Shown: positions 54,448-62,520 of the stretch, one piece after another
Layout: the number at the start of each line of letters is the position of its first letter
How positions within the stretch are numbered: position 1 is the first letter of the stretch
Assembly: GCA_024234395.1 (NCBI GenBank)
Contig: JACKOH010000003.1
Location: 469,457-533,456, forward strand
Length of the DNA stretch: 64,000 nucleotides
Reading direction: 5' to 3'
Origin: Pseudomonadales bacterium
GTDB taxonomy: Bacteria > Pseudomonadota > Gammaproteobacteria > Pseudomonadales > Pseudohongiellaceae
Translations under genes and position numbers: made by a program
The notes under the pieces: model-generated
What the model saw: the letters and a program-made list of their open reading frames with translations, nothing else
The model's database searches: none
Told to the model about the DNA's origin: nothing

Positions 54448-55665
54448 ATGGGGACCAACAGCACGCCACATGGTCCCACGTCACTATCGGCTTTGCTCGA
54501 CGAAGCCGAAAAGTGTATGGAAAAACGCGACACAGGAAGAACGCTCGCAGACGGCTTCCTGTTCAGCGGCAACCGCCACGAGAGCGTGCCCCGATCTCTT
54601 TTTCTAGACCAGAGGCTAACCCCGTTGGAGCGGAACGCCTGGCAAGTCTTCCGGATACTGCTCAACGATGATGGCATCACTGCCTTTCCGACTTACGAGA
54701 AACTGCGTCCCTATCTGGCGTCAATGCCACTGACCTCAAAAGCCTCCCACGAGACAGTGGCTCGCGCACTCACGCTGTTGCGACTGACGCGCTGGCTCAG
54801 CCTGGTCCGGCGACGGCGCAGTTCAAAGACCGGTCGTATCCAAGGGAATCTGTATGTCCTGCATGACGAACCCCTGTCTCCCTTCGAAGCCATGCAGATC
54901 GATCCCGAGTACCTGGATCTCGTGGGCCAGTCACTGACGCATGCGAGCAAAACCGTACAACTTGTCGGCAACCAGGTACTTCAGGAGATTTCGGAAGATC
55001 CTATGCTGAGGGGCCGACACCTGCCGACACGCCTGCAGGTACTGGTGCAACGCCTGGCAAGCCAGGGCATGGGGCCTAACGAAAGTTATCCACAGGACGA
55101 AGCAGTTCACGAATCCGAAGCAGGCCATGAAATCCCTCTTCGGAATGAAGGCAACCTGTCTTCGGAATCCGAAGCAGGAGGAAAAACCCCATTAGCCGGC
55201 GCTCTTCGGATTCCGAAGCACGACAGTACAGTACGTAATAGTAATAAAAGTATTTATAAAGTACGTACAGTACAAGAGCTTTCAGAAAATCTGCATCTGC
55301 CAGACTACTTCGCTACGTTGAGAGATGAGCAACAGAGAGCGGCTTTGGCTGCCTTGCGCCAGGTGGACAGCGCCTTGCGTCAGGCAGTGATCGACGAGTG
55401 GACCGTTCGCTGTATGTCAGGCGATGTGCGCAACCCGGCAGGCTATCTCTTTGGTATTATCCAGAAGGCCATTCGTGGTGATTTCAAGGTTTGGGTGGGC
55501 GACCTGTTGGCCAACACACATGTTCCTGCTCATTCGCCCACCGCTGCATCATCGACAAGCGCCTCAGCACTGGGACAAGAGGACAGCGCGAATCAGAGAA
55601 CTGCCCATGACCACCTGGCGGAGTTGCGTAGCCTGATCGATCTGCCCGATCAGTTCTCTCGCTAA
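54448..55665 (+). CDS. STY4528-family pathogenicity-island replication protein
   Basis: 405 residues. N-terminal initiator-like winged-helix region (SVPRSLFLDQRLTPLERNAWQVFRILL; FPTYEKLRPYLASMPLTSKASHETVARALTLLRLTRWLSLVRR, about 50-130) characteristic of the STY4528 group. A variable linker (about 215-270) follows, then a C-terminal domain (LPDYFATLRDEQQRAALAAL; PAGYLFGIIQKAIRGDFKVW). The linker is encoded by DNA with a DnaA box, palindromic repeats and an A+T-rich tract (see 55086-55275). Probably initiates replication of the excised element. Confidence 0.85.
   Translation: MGTNSTPHGPTSLSALLDEAEKCMEKRDTGRTLADGFLFSGNRHESVPRSLFLDQRLTPLERNAWQVFRILLNDDGITAFPTYEKLRPYLASMPLTSKASHETVARALTLLRLTRWLSLVRRRRSSKTGRIQGNLYVLHDEPLSPFEAMQIDPEYLDLVGQSLTHASKTVQLVGNQVLQEISEDPMLRGRHLPTRLQVLVQRLASQGMGPNESYPQDEAVHESEAGHEIPLRNEGNLSSESEAGGKTPLAGALRIPKHDSTVRNSNKSIYKVRTVQELSENLHLPDYFATLRDEQQRAALAALRQVDSALRQAVIDEWTVRCMSGDVRNPAGYLFGIIQKAIRGDFKVWVGDLLANTHVPAHSPTAASSTSASALGQEDSANQRTAHDHLAELRSLIDLPDQFSR
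55086..55275. other. Origin-like array inside the replication gene: DnaA box, iterons, A+T-rich tract
   Basis: TTATCCACA, a perfect DnaA box, lies at 55086-55094. Repeats follow: GAATCCGAAGCAGG (55111-55124), CTTCGGAATGAAGG (55138-55151), CTTCGGAATCCGAAG (55160-55174) and CTTCGGATTCCGAAG (55204-55218), the last two perfect 15-bp dyads. Then 55227-55275 is strongly A+T-rich and bounded by AGTACGTA-type repeats. The order DnaA box, iterons, A+T tract is that of iteron plasmid origins. It lies in the least conserved part of the protein. Confidence 0.6.
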
Positions 55666-55713
55666 CCCACGGATAATACTGCCTGGATTTTTTCCACCAC
55701 GCCCAGCACGTCG

Positions 55714-55730
55714 TTATACCACTGGCATAA
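55714..55730. promoter_or_regulatory. 17-bp dyad operator, copy 1 (TIGR03761 operon)
   Basis: TTATACCACTGGCATAA is an odd-centred dyad with one mismatch, extended by GTTAT...ATAACAC. It lies 141 bases before the start of the next gene. A second copy differing only at the centre base precedes topB. Candidate binding site for the element's activator. Confidence 0.65.
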
Positions 55731-55870
55731 CACTGTGAGCAGCAATCCTTGCTATCGCCTTGCCGCATGTCACCGCCAGCAATACGGCTATCACGCAGTT
55801 CGTTTTGTCCACAGACAGCCTTCCCGTGACGGCTGATACTCACCTTCGTTTCGCCAACAGGAGTCGCCTT

Positions 55871-56650
55871 ATGGCCAACGACCTGAATATGAATCTTGGT
55901 TCCCTGCGAAGTGCCATGACACTGACGCTACACACCCATCATGCCTCGCGCATCTGGCATGGCAGGTCTCCATCGGAAGGCCGGGCTGGCATTATCGGCC
56001 TCAACGGCTTTCTCTCTATCATGAACAAAATGAAGCGCGGTGCCGAACAGGACGACCCCTATTCGGACTGGTGGTTTTTGCGTATCGAAGACAAGCTCAA
56101 CGACACCAAGAGCCGGCTTCAGGCGCTGCGCGAACAGGTCGATCAGGCCCTGTCAGACGTCCCCGCAGCGCTGAGCCTGGGCGAAAACCTGAACGTGCAG
56201 CCGATCAAGCTGCCTCTGTTTGTCAACGCCCAGCTCGGTTTCATGGCGGTATATCTGCTCGCGGACTACGACGAACTGGCCCGTCGCTTGATCCTGGCGC
56301 ATCACACCGCGCTGATCGATCGCAGCACTCTGGAGCGTTGGCTCAACGAAGGAGCCCACGCATTGCGCAGCCTGTTCTCCCTGTCCCAGCAGTACCGGTA
56401 TTCCGGCACCTGCCGGGATGACTTTGCCGCCAACAATGCAGCGGCCCGGGCAGCCCGAGAGAAATTCGGAGAACTTCCGCAGGACGTGCTCGAAGGCACA
56501 CGCCGCTCGCGTTTTGCGCCGCCGACCAACCGACACGCATCGAAAAGCGAACAACCCGGCGCGAATAGCCAGCGTGCAGAGCCAGACAGCGAGCCCACTG
56601 ACGACGGAGATGAGGACGACACAGTTTCCGATGAGGATGTGCCAGCATGA
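55871..56650 (+). CDS. TIGR03761 integrating conjugative element protein (PFL_4669 family)
   Basis: 259 residues from the ATG after AGGAG. Pattern of the PFL_4669 group: LGSLRSAMTLTLHTHHASRIWHGR, GIIGLNGFLSIMNKMKRGAEQDDPYSDWWFLRIEDKL, then a helical C-terminal half and an acidic, disordered tail (about 215-259). Function unknown. First of a three-gene operon joined by 4-base ATGA overlaps and preceded by the dyad motif; in ICEclc the equivalent operon includes ssb and is driven by a bistable promoter. Confidence 0.87.
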   Translation: MANDLNMNLGSLRSAMTLTLHTHHASRIWHGRSPSEGRAGIIGLNGFLSIMNKMKRGAEQDDPYSDWWFLRIEDKLNDTKSRLQALREQVDQALSDVPAALSLGENLNVQPIKLPLFVNAQLGFMAVYLLADYDELARRLILAHHTALIDRSTLERWLNEGAHALRSLFSLSQQYRYSGTCRDDFAANNAAARAAREKFGELPQDVLEGTRRSRFAPPTNRHASKSEQPGANSQRAEPDSEPTDDGDEDDTVSDEDVPA

Positions 56651-57192
56651 CCCATACGCCTCACCATTCCACTGGCACAGCGGTGCGCTTCTCCCCCCTG
56701 GAACACACGGACTTCCAGCGACTGGAACACGCTGCTTACCTAAAAGGCCTTTTAAAACCTTTTAAGGGTAAGGGGAGTTTGGAGGATTGGGCCAGCCAGT
56801 GCTCAGCTCTCAGGGACCACCTGATCACACTGGCACTGCGGCGAATACTGCCCCAGGCACGCGGCTATCCGTTCAACCTGCTCGGTGTGCAACTGGCCCA
56901 GCAGAGCACTGGCGCAGGGACGACCTTTCTGCGCTGGCGCAACGTCGATCGATCCAGCATGGGGGTCGCGCTATGGGAGGGGCTGCTCGCCGATCCCGCG
57001 ACACCGGCCTCGTTGCTCGACGATCTCTACGCCATGGAGTTGCAGCGCATTGCGCTGAACATGCAGATCAGCCTCACCCACAGCATTGCCCGCCAGGCCC
57101 TGGACTGCGCCGGCAAGATGACCCAGGCCGAAGCGGCCTATCACCGGCGTACCCAGGGACACGCCATCACCCCCAAGGAGTCCACGACATGA
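56647..57192 (+). CDS. DUF3158 family ICE protein
   Basis: 181 residues. FSPLEHTDFQRLEHAAYLKGLLKPFKGKGSLEDWA at the start and MELQRIALNMQISLTHSIARQALDCAGKM near the end are the DUF3158 pattern. Predominantly helical; role unknown. Overlaps both neighbours by 4 bases. Confidence 0.85.
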   Translation: MTHTPHHSTGTAVRFSPLEHTDFQRLEHAAYLKGLLKPFKGKGSLEDWASQCSALRDHLITLALRRILPQARGYPFNLLGVQLAQQSTGAGTTFLRWRNVDRSSMGVALWEGLLADPATPASLLDDLYAMELQRIALNMQISLTHSIARQALDCAGKMTQAEAAYHRRTQGHAITPKESTT

Positions 57193-57584
57193 GCACGCAT
57201 TTCTACGGCGAGGGCAATATCGGCTCTGCGCCAGAATATCGGGAGTTCGCCAGCGGCAACGACGAACCACGCCGGCTTTTGCGCCTGAACATCTATTTCG
57301 ACAATCCTGTGCCAACGAAGGATGGCTACGAAGACCGTGGCGGTTTCTGGGCACCGGTGGAGCTATGGCATCGCGACGCCGAACACTGGCAGACACTGTA
57401 CCAGAAAGGTATGCGCGTGCTGGTCGAAGGCCGTACGATTCGCGATGAATGGGAGGATGCCGAGGAGAACGAGCGCGTCACTTTCAAAATCGAGGCGCGA
57501 CGGATCGGGATTTTGCCTTACCGTATCGAAGCCGTCTCACTCGCAGCCAGGGAACAGGCAACCGAGCCACCCCAGGAAGAGTGA
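57189..57584 (+). CDS. ssb: Single-stranded DNA-binding protein of the ICE
   Basis: 131 residues, OB-fold SSB: STHFYGEGNIGSAPEYREFASGND, GFWAPVELWHRDAEHWQTLYQKGMRVLVEGRTI. Shorter than chromosomal SSB and without the acidic DDDIPF tail that recruits partners, as expected for element-borne SSB. Likely coats the transferred strand. Confidence 0.9.
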   Translation: MSTHFYGEGNIGSAPEYREFASGNDEPRRLLRLNIYFDNPVPTKDGYEDRGGFWAPVELWHRDAEHWQTLYQKGMRVLVEGRTIRDEWEDAEENERVTFKIEARRIGILPYRIEAVSLAAREQATEPPQEE

Positions 57585-57647
57585 TCCTGCCGCACTTGTC
57601 GAGCGGCTGGACCAGTCGTCAGTCGCTCACTTTGCGCCAACACCGCA

Positions 57648-57664
57648 TTATACCAGTGGCATAA
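57648..57664. promoter_or_regulatory. 17-bp dyad operator, copy 2 (topB)
   Basis: TTATACCAGTGGCATAA, identical to the copy at 55714 except at the centre base, with the same ATAACAC continuation. It lies 153 bases before the topB start, in a 233-base interval with no gene. Confidence 0.65.
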
Positions 57665-57817
57665 CACCACGGCAGACCGCAGACTACCACCTCCCGTCTG
57701 AATGCCGCTGAAAGCCGGGCTCACGCAGCACCGCCTTGTTTGCTGTCAGACGCTCATCGACCAGCCATGCTTGGGCCGGCTCAATACATACCCCTGCCAT
57801 GACGAAGGAGGTGAATC

Positions 57818-59839
57818 GTGCGCGTCTACCTGTGCGAAAAACCATCTCAGGGCAAGGACATTGCCCGTGTACTGGGTGCCAGCCAGCGCAGCTCCGGTTG
57901 CTATACTGGCTCTGGAGTCACCGTCACCTGGTGCATCGGTCACCTGATCGAGGCCGCACCACCGGAAATGTATGGCGAGCAGTACAAGCGCTGGTCCATC
58001 GAGCAGCTGCCCATTATTCCCGAGCGCTGGCGCATCCAGGTCAAGACCGCGACGAAATCGCAGTTCAACATCGTGAAACAATTGATTGGTCAAGCGAGTG
58101 AGCTGGTCATTGCCACCGACGCTGATCGCGAAGGCGAGATGATCGCCCGCGAGATGATCGACTTGTGTAATTACCGCGGACCAATCCAGCGCTTGTGGCT
58201 GTCAGCCTTGAACGATGCGTCGATCCGCAAGGCGCTCGGCGCGCTCAAACCGGCAGTCGAAACGCTGCCGCTGTATTACTCTGCACTGGCGCGCTCACGC
58301 GCCGACTGGTTGATCGGCATGAACCTGAGCCGATTGTTCACCTTGCTCGGACGACAGGCCGGCTACGGCGGGGTGCTGTCGGTGGGCCGCGTACAGACGC
58401 CGACGCTGAAGCTGGTGGCCGACCGCGACCGCGAGATCGCGCGCTTCGTCTCCGTACCGTTCTGGGCCATCGACGTGTTGTTGTCCCATGCAGGCCAGTC
58501 CTTCACAGCGAGTTGGATACCAGCGGACGGCACCACGGATGCTGCAGGTCGCTGTCTGCAACTGCCGGTGGCGCAGCAGGCCGTCGATCACATTCGCGCC
58601 GCGCGCGAGGCGCAGGTAGTGTCGGTGGAGACCGAACGTGTGCGCGAAGCACCGCCGTTGCTGTTCGACCTGGGCACCTTGCAGGAGGTGTGCTCGCGGC
58701 GGCTTGGGCTGGATGTGCAGGAAACCCTGGACATTGCACAATCATTGTACGAGACGCACAAGGCAACGACCTACCCGCGCAGCGACTCTGGCTACCTGCC
58801 GGAAAGCATGCTGACCGAGGTGCCGACGGTACTCGATGCGCTGCTCGCGACTGATCCCGGCTTGCGTCCACTGATCGCTACGCTCGACAGCACACGGCGC
58901 TCGCGCGCCTGGGACGACACGAAGGTGACGGCACACCATGGCATCATCCCCACACTGGAGCCGACCAAGCTCTCTGCCATGTCGGACAAAGAGAAGGCGG
59001 TGTACGAGCTGATCCGGGCGCACTACCTGGCGCAGTTTCTGCCGCATCACGAGTTTGATCGCACCGTGGCTCTGCTCACTTGCGCCGGACAATCGTTGCA
59101 GGCCGTTGGCAAGCAGGTGGTCACACCTGGCTGGCATTTGGCACTGCCCGACAAAAGGCAAGATGAAGCGGGCGATGAGCCCACACAGCGCAGCCAGATC
59201 TTACCTGCGCTCGCTTCCGGCACGCGCTGTACCGTCGATCAGGTGGCACTGAAAGCACTAAAGACGCAGCCCCCCAAGCCATACACGCAGGGCGAATTGG
59301 TCAAGGCCATGAAGGGTGTGGCGAGGCTCGTCACCGACCCCAAGCTGAAACAGAAGTTGAAGGAGACAACGGGCATCGGCACTGAAGCCACTCGCGCCAG
59401 TATCATCAACGGTCTGTTGGCCCGCAGTTATCTCGTCAAGAAGGGGCGCACGATCAGAGCCTCTGATGCAGCTTTTACCTTGATCGATGCAGTACCGGCG
59501 GCAATCACCGATCCGGGTACCACTGCGATTTGGGAGCAAGCCCTGGACATGATCGAGGCGGGCCAGATGACGCTGGACGCCTTCATCGAAAAACAATCCA
59601 CTTGGGTTGCGCAATTGGTTCAGCAATACTGCAGTATCACCTTGTCCATCAGCATTCCCGACAGCCCAGCCTGTCCGCTGTGCGGCTCCGCAACGCGGCA
59701 ACGCAGCGGCAAGACCGGCGCCTTCTGGTCATGCAGCCGCTATCCCGACTGCAAGGGCACCGTGCCCATCACATCCTCTGGCGGCCAACGCAATGCACCG
59801 CGCAAGCGACGACGCCGGTCATCGCCCAAGGCGAATTGA
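57818..59839 (+). CDS. topB: DNA topoisomerase III of the ICE
   Basis: 673 residues from a GTG with AAGGAGG upstream. Type IA topoisomerase: Toprim start VYLCEKPSQGKDIARVLG, ATDADREGEMIAREM (acidic metal triad), LSVGRVQTPTLKLVADRD, catalytic Tyr in TYPRSDSGYLPE, and a C-terminal zinc ribbon (CPLCGSATRQ...WSCSRYPDCKG) followed by a basic tail. Element-encoded TopB is standard in this ICE class and in ICEclc is needed for normal transfer processing. Confidence 0.95.
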   Translation: MRVYLCEKPSQGKDIARVLGASQRSSGCYTGSGVTVTWCIGHLIEAAPPEMYGEQYKRWSIEQLPIIPERWRIQVKTATKSQFNIVKQLIGQASELVIATDADREGEMIAREMIDLCNYRGPIQRLWLSALNDASIRKALGALKPAVETLPLYYSALARSRADWLIGMNLSRLFTLLGRQAGYGGVLSVGRVQTPTLKLVADRDREIARFVSVPFWAIDVLLSHAGQSFTASWIPADGTTDAAGRCLQLPVAQQAVDHIRAAREAQVVSVETERVREAPPLLFDLGTLQEVCSRRLGLDVQETLDIAQSLYETHKATTYPRSDSGYLPESMLTEVPTVLDALLATDPGLRPLIATLDSTRRSRAWDDTKVTAHHGIIPTLEPTKLSAMSDKEKAVYELIRAHYLAQFLPHHEFDRTVALLTCAGQSLQAVGKQVVTPGWHLALPDKRQDEAGDEPTQRSQILPALASGTRCTVDQVALKALKTQPPKPYTQGELVKAMKGVARLVTDPKLKQKLKETTGIGTEATRASIINGLLARSYLVKKGRTIRASDAAFTLIDAVPAAITDPGTTAIWEQALDMIEAGQMTLDAFIEKQSTWVAQLVQQYCSITLSISIPDSPACPLCGSATRQRSGKTGAFWSCSRYPDCKGTVPITSSGGQRNAPRKRRRRSSPKAN

Positions 59840-60014
59840 TCCAGTACTGACACGAGTAGTTTCCCTTGCCCTATGGGGCACTCCCAGCATGCCTTCCCTT
59901 CTGCAACGGTGTGCCCGCTGCGCGGCCAGTAGCCGTGCAGCGAGAAGGCAGTTTGTCCACGAGCCGTGTACAACAAGGCTCAAGCTGATCGGCAGTTCTT
60001 CCGTTCGCTTCGCT

Positions 60015-60061
60015 GGGTCTCCTGGCGGCTTGTTCCCCGAAAACGAGCTGCCAGGAGACCC
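60015..60061. repeat. 20-bp near-perfect inverted repeat
   Basis: Left arm 60015-60034 (starts GGGTCTCCTGGCGGC) pairs with right arm 60042-60061 (ends GCTGCCAGGAGACCC) with only two G-T pairs and a 7-base loop CCCCGAA. No T-run follows, so termination is not the obvious role. A single-strand origin, recombination or RNA-structure role is possible. Confidence 0.75.
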
Positions 60062-60246
60062 TTCGGGGTGACCGGTACTCGACGCCGGTGCCCGCCGGTG
60101 AAACAACGGGCTCCCTTTGTGCGCGGATGTGTGCCGAAGGATTTCGACCCCAACCACGACACGGGTCGAGTGCGATTGCTGACGCAGCGAATGGCTTTGA
60201 CGACGGTCTGATCTGCAACAGCCCACGGGTGGTGATTCTCGTCTCC

Positions 60247-60281
60247 GCCGAAGGCTTACGCCTTCGGCTGCTTTTCTTTTC
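60247..60281 (+). terminator. Intrinsic terminator
   Basis: GCCGAAGGC (60247-60255) and GCCTTCGGC (60260-60268) form a perfect 9-bp stem with loop TTAC, followed by TGCTTTTCTTTTC. It would end transcription from topB or the structured region. Confidence 0.7.
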
Positions 60282-60395
60282 TCCTCACATTCCACTGCAT
60301 CAGTACATCACGCCGAGTGCGTAATCCGGCATCCACTGCGAGCGGATTTCGGCTCGCCAATGCACGCCAAGATTCCGAACCTATACCTCATGCGT

Positions 60396-60462
60396 CGCTG
60401 ACCATCGTCAGCACCATGCCCAGGCAGCCCTGGTCTTCAAGGCTGCACCGCGGTTTTCCGCG
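60396..60462 (+). ncRNA. Three-hairpin leader motif, copy 1
   Basis: Hairpin 1 GCTGAC-CATC-GTCAGC (60397-60412). Hairpin 2 CAGCC, 11-base loop ending CTTCAA, GGCTG (60425-60445). Hairpin 3 CGCGG-TTTT-CCGCG (60449-60462). A second copy at 63363-63426 keeps all three with sequence changes that preserve pairing. Lies 139 bases before the next small gene. Confidence 0.6.
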
Positions 60463-60600
60463 TTGACCGAACCAGTCCGCTTCGCATTGCTCCCGCGGAC
60501 GATCGCCACGCCCTGGCGACAATGCTTTTTTTCCGTCCCACAGGAGGTCGCTTCGTCCCCTCGGGATGTGGCACTTCCCATCCCTTCAAAGGAGAACAAT

Positions 60601-60828
60601 ATGTCCTTCAATTCTGTCACACCCACGCCCGCAGCCCCTTCGGGTTTGCTGGCTGCACATGCAGGAAAACGCTTGCCTTTACAGGTGCTGCGCAGTGCCG
60701 CCGGGCACTACCTCGGCACCTATGACGACGGCCCCGTTTCCCGCGAGTCCGTCGAGTATTTTCCGACCCGCGAGGCCGCTCGCCATGCCCTGGACACGGG
60801 TACATGGACGCAGCGCCAACACCCGTAA
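60601..60828 (+). CDS. Small ICE protein of unknown function (75 residues)
   Basis: Starts at an ATG after AAAGGAG. Pro/Ala-rich N-terminus (SFNSVTPTPAAPSGLLAAHAGK), then LPLQVLRSAAGHYLGTYDDGPVSRESVEYFPTREAARHAL, a compact alpha/beta segment seen in ICE proteins after topB. No known function. Preceded by a leader hairpin (CCACA...TGTGG around 60538-60574). The next gene starts 30 bases later. Confidence 0.65.
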   Translation: MSFNSVTPTPAAPSGLLAAHAGKRLPLQVLRSAAGHYLGTYDDGPVSRESVEYFPTREAARHALDTGTWTQRQHP

Positions 60829-60857
60829 TCCCATCTATCCATCAGGAGAACTTCATC

Positions 60858-61250
60858 ATGAACACACTGATCGATCAGGCGACTTTCGACGAGATCGCCC
60901 GCACCAACCAGCATTTCTCGAAAGCACCTCTCGCCTTCTTCCATGCCTGGAAGCAGGGCGTCGAGCTAGTCGGTCCTTCGTTGTTCGGCAAGGGCACCCA
61001 GGCTTGCCTGGACCATGCCGTGGAAAAGTGGGACTTGTGCCCGAACGTCGAAGCCATCAGTAACGCCATCGGCGTGATGAGCTCCGGTGAAAAAGTGTTT
61101 CTGGCCGCAATGGTGAGTTTTTACAACTCCAAAGACGGCGGTGCGCTGCTGAAGCGTATCGGTGTTCACGGTCTCGCTGACCTGGGCGGCCTGGATCTGC
61201 AACGCCGCAAGATCATTGCGGAGCTGATCCTCAACTACAACGGCTGGTAA
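60858..61250 (+). CDS. ICE protein of unknown function (130 residues)
   Basis: ATG after AGGAG. Mostly helical: LIDQATFDEIARTNQHFSKAPLAFFHAWKQG, VEAISNAIGVMSSGEKVFLAAMVSFYNSKDGG, and ADLGGLDLQRRKIIAELILNYNGW. Two short Cys-containing stretches (QACLDH, LCPNVE). I do not recognise a family beyond its repeated occurrence in this ICE position. Confidence 0.65.
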   Translation: MNTLIDQATFDEIARTNQHFSKAPLAFFHAWKQGVELVGPSLFGKGTQACLDHAVEKWDLCPNVEAISNAIGVMSSGEKVFLAAMVSFYNSKDGGALLKRIGVHGLADLGGLDLQRRKIIAELILNYNGW

Positions 61251-61335
61251 TTCCGTCTCGCCGTTTCTTTCAACCCCACGAGGGACATGCGTCCCTGATG
61301 GGGCCATGTCTCTCCTTTTTTCCAAGGAGCATGTC

Positions 61336-61617
61336 ATGTCCCAAATACCCTGCATAGCCATCGTCATCGAAGGCGGCCTGGTTCAAACCACCCTCATCGA
61401 GAGCTGGCCCGATCAATTCCCGTTACCACGCATTGTCGTGGTCGATTACGACAAGGACGGCGCTGACGAAACCGAACTCACGGAATTCACCATTGGCAAC
61501 GAAATCGTGGAGGCGCTATGCCACATCGAAGTGCCAAGCGCGTACGAGTCCTTCGACCAGCCGGCCCTGTCTCCCTGCACGGTACTTGCCGCGCTGGAAG
61601 ATACCGGCGACTCATAA
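61336..61617 (+). CDS. Small acidic ICE protein of unknown function (93 residues)
   Basis: ATG after AAGGAG. Sequence SQIPCIAIVIEGGLVQTTLIESWPD, then IVVVDYDKDGADETELTEF and a Glu/Asp-rich remainder; predicted beta-alpha, strongly acidic. Preceded by a hairpin leader with CCCCA...TGGGG enclosing GGGAC-ATGC-GTCCC (61274-61304). Acidic small proteins in ICEs can be DNA mimics, but nothing specific supports that. Confidence 0.6.
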   Translation: MSQIPCIAIVIEGGLVQTTLIESWPDQFPLPRIVVVDYDKDGADETELTEFTIGNEIVEALCHIEVPSAYESFDQPALSPCTVLAALEDTGDS

Positions 61618-61733
61618 AGCCACAACGTCTTTTCTCAATCACCCCCCGAGTCCATGTGGGTTCGGGTCTTTCCCAAGCGGATGCCATCGTCCGCCTGGGC
61701 ATGGCTCCGCGTTTTCATCTAAAGGAGCCCATC

Positions 61734-62441
61734 ATGGCCAACAACTACTACGACGCCACCGGCGTCTTGATTCTCGATCAGGTGACACCCGTCATCACAG
61801 CGCTGTTCGGCGCATTCAATCTGGATCAGACCTATCCCGGCAACGGCGAGGTCTATATCGCCAGAATCTCCGAGACCAACGACCCGCAATGGGACGATGT
61901 ACTCGAAGGCTTGACCGATCTGGCCAACGCGCTGAAATGTCCGCTTCCGGCGGGCTATGAAGTCAGTATCGAAGGCTATCTTCGTAACTTGGTGAAACAT
62001 TTTCACGCCGAGGATAACGAGGATCTGGAAAATCTCATCCAACACCATCCCTTCGAGGACGGCGCCGATCTGGCAGCATTGTTCCTGATCGCGACATGCT
62101 TTGACGACGGCCACGGACTCAAGGCCATCAAGTTCGAGAGTGCCTGGCATTGCAGCAAGCCAAGACTGTTCGAGTTCGGTGGCGAGAGCATCTTTATCAG
62201 CCGAGAAATCGTACTGTACGGTGCTTCCTCACGCGCTCTGGAACTCGGCCATGACCTTCACGGAGCTTTACTCCAAGGCAGTCTGGACGAGGCTGCCGAT
62301 CGGCTGGCGTTGGAAACTCTCAACGTCCTGTCCGGCATTAGCGATGATGTCAAGCGCCAGACGCTACGCCAGAAGCTCGCTCGTAAGCTGCTGGGGGAAC
62401 ACAACCCCTCTCGCGGCGATTCACCGACGGACCGTCTCTGA
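61734..62441 (+). CDS. ICE protein of unknown function (235 residues)
   Basis: ATG after AAAGGAG. NNYYDATGVLILDQVTPVITALFGAFNLD at the start, GYLRNLVKHFHAEDNEDLENLIQ, FLIATCFDDGHGLKAIKFESAWHCSKPRLFEFGGESIFISRE, and a helical end. Acidic overall. The pattern suggests a dimeric alpha/beta fold. Leader hairpin CCCA-GCGGA...TCCGC-TGGG precedes it (61673-61701). No function known. Confidence 0.65.
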   Translation: MANNYYDATGVLILDQVTPVITALFGAFNLDQTYPGNGEVYIARISETNDPQWDDVLEGLTDLANALKCPLPAGYEVSIEGYLRNLVKHFHAEDNEDLENLIQHHPFEDGADLAALFLIATCFDDGHGLKAIKFESAWHCSKPRLFEFGGESIFISREIVLYGASSRALELGHDLHGALLQGSLDEAADRLALETLNVLSGISDDVKRQTLRQKLARKLLGEHNPSRGDSPTDRL

Positions 62442-62465
62442 CGCACGCTGTCGTTTCTTCCCATT

Positions 62466-62495
62466 GGGGCCAATCCCCAGCAGGGGATTGGCCCC
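62466..62495. promoter_or_regulatory. Perfect 13-bp leader hairpin
   Basis: GGGGCCAATCCCC (62466-62478) and GGGGATTGGCCCC (62483-62495) enclose a 4-base AGCA loop. It lies between two ICE genes, 25 bases before the next start codon and its GGAG. A short GCCTTTCCTCT tract follows, so it could be a terminator/attenuator or a processing site. Confidence 0.75.
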
Positions 62496-62520
62496 GCCTT
62501 TCCTCTACTGGAGAAATACC

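Larger units (their letters stand above)
59840..60600. other. 761-base non-coding interval with strong RNA/DNA structures
   Basis: No credible gene. It contains a 20-bp hairpin (60015-60061), an ACCGG/CCGGT hairpin (60071-60089 region), a 9-bp terminator-like hairpin (60247-60281) and the three-hairpin motif (60397-60462). A GAGCC-11 bases-GGCTC hairpin also lies near 59960. Such a structure-dense gap after topB may hold a transfer or replication function, or leader RNA. Confidence 0.55.
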
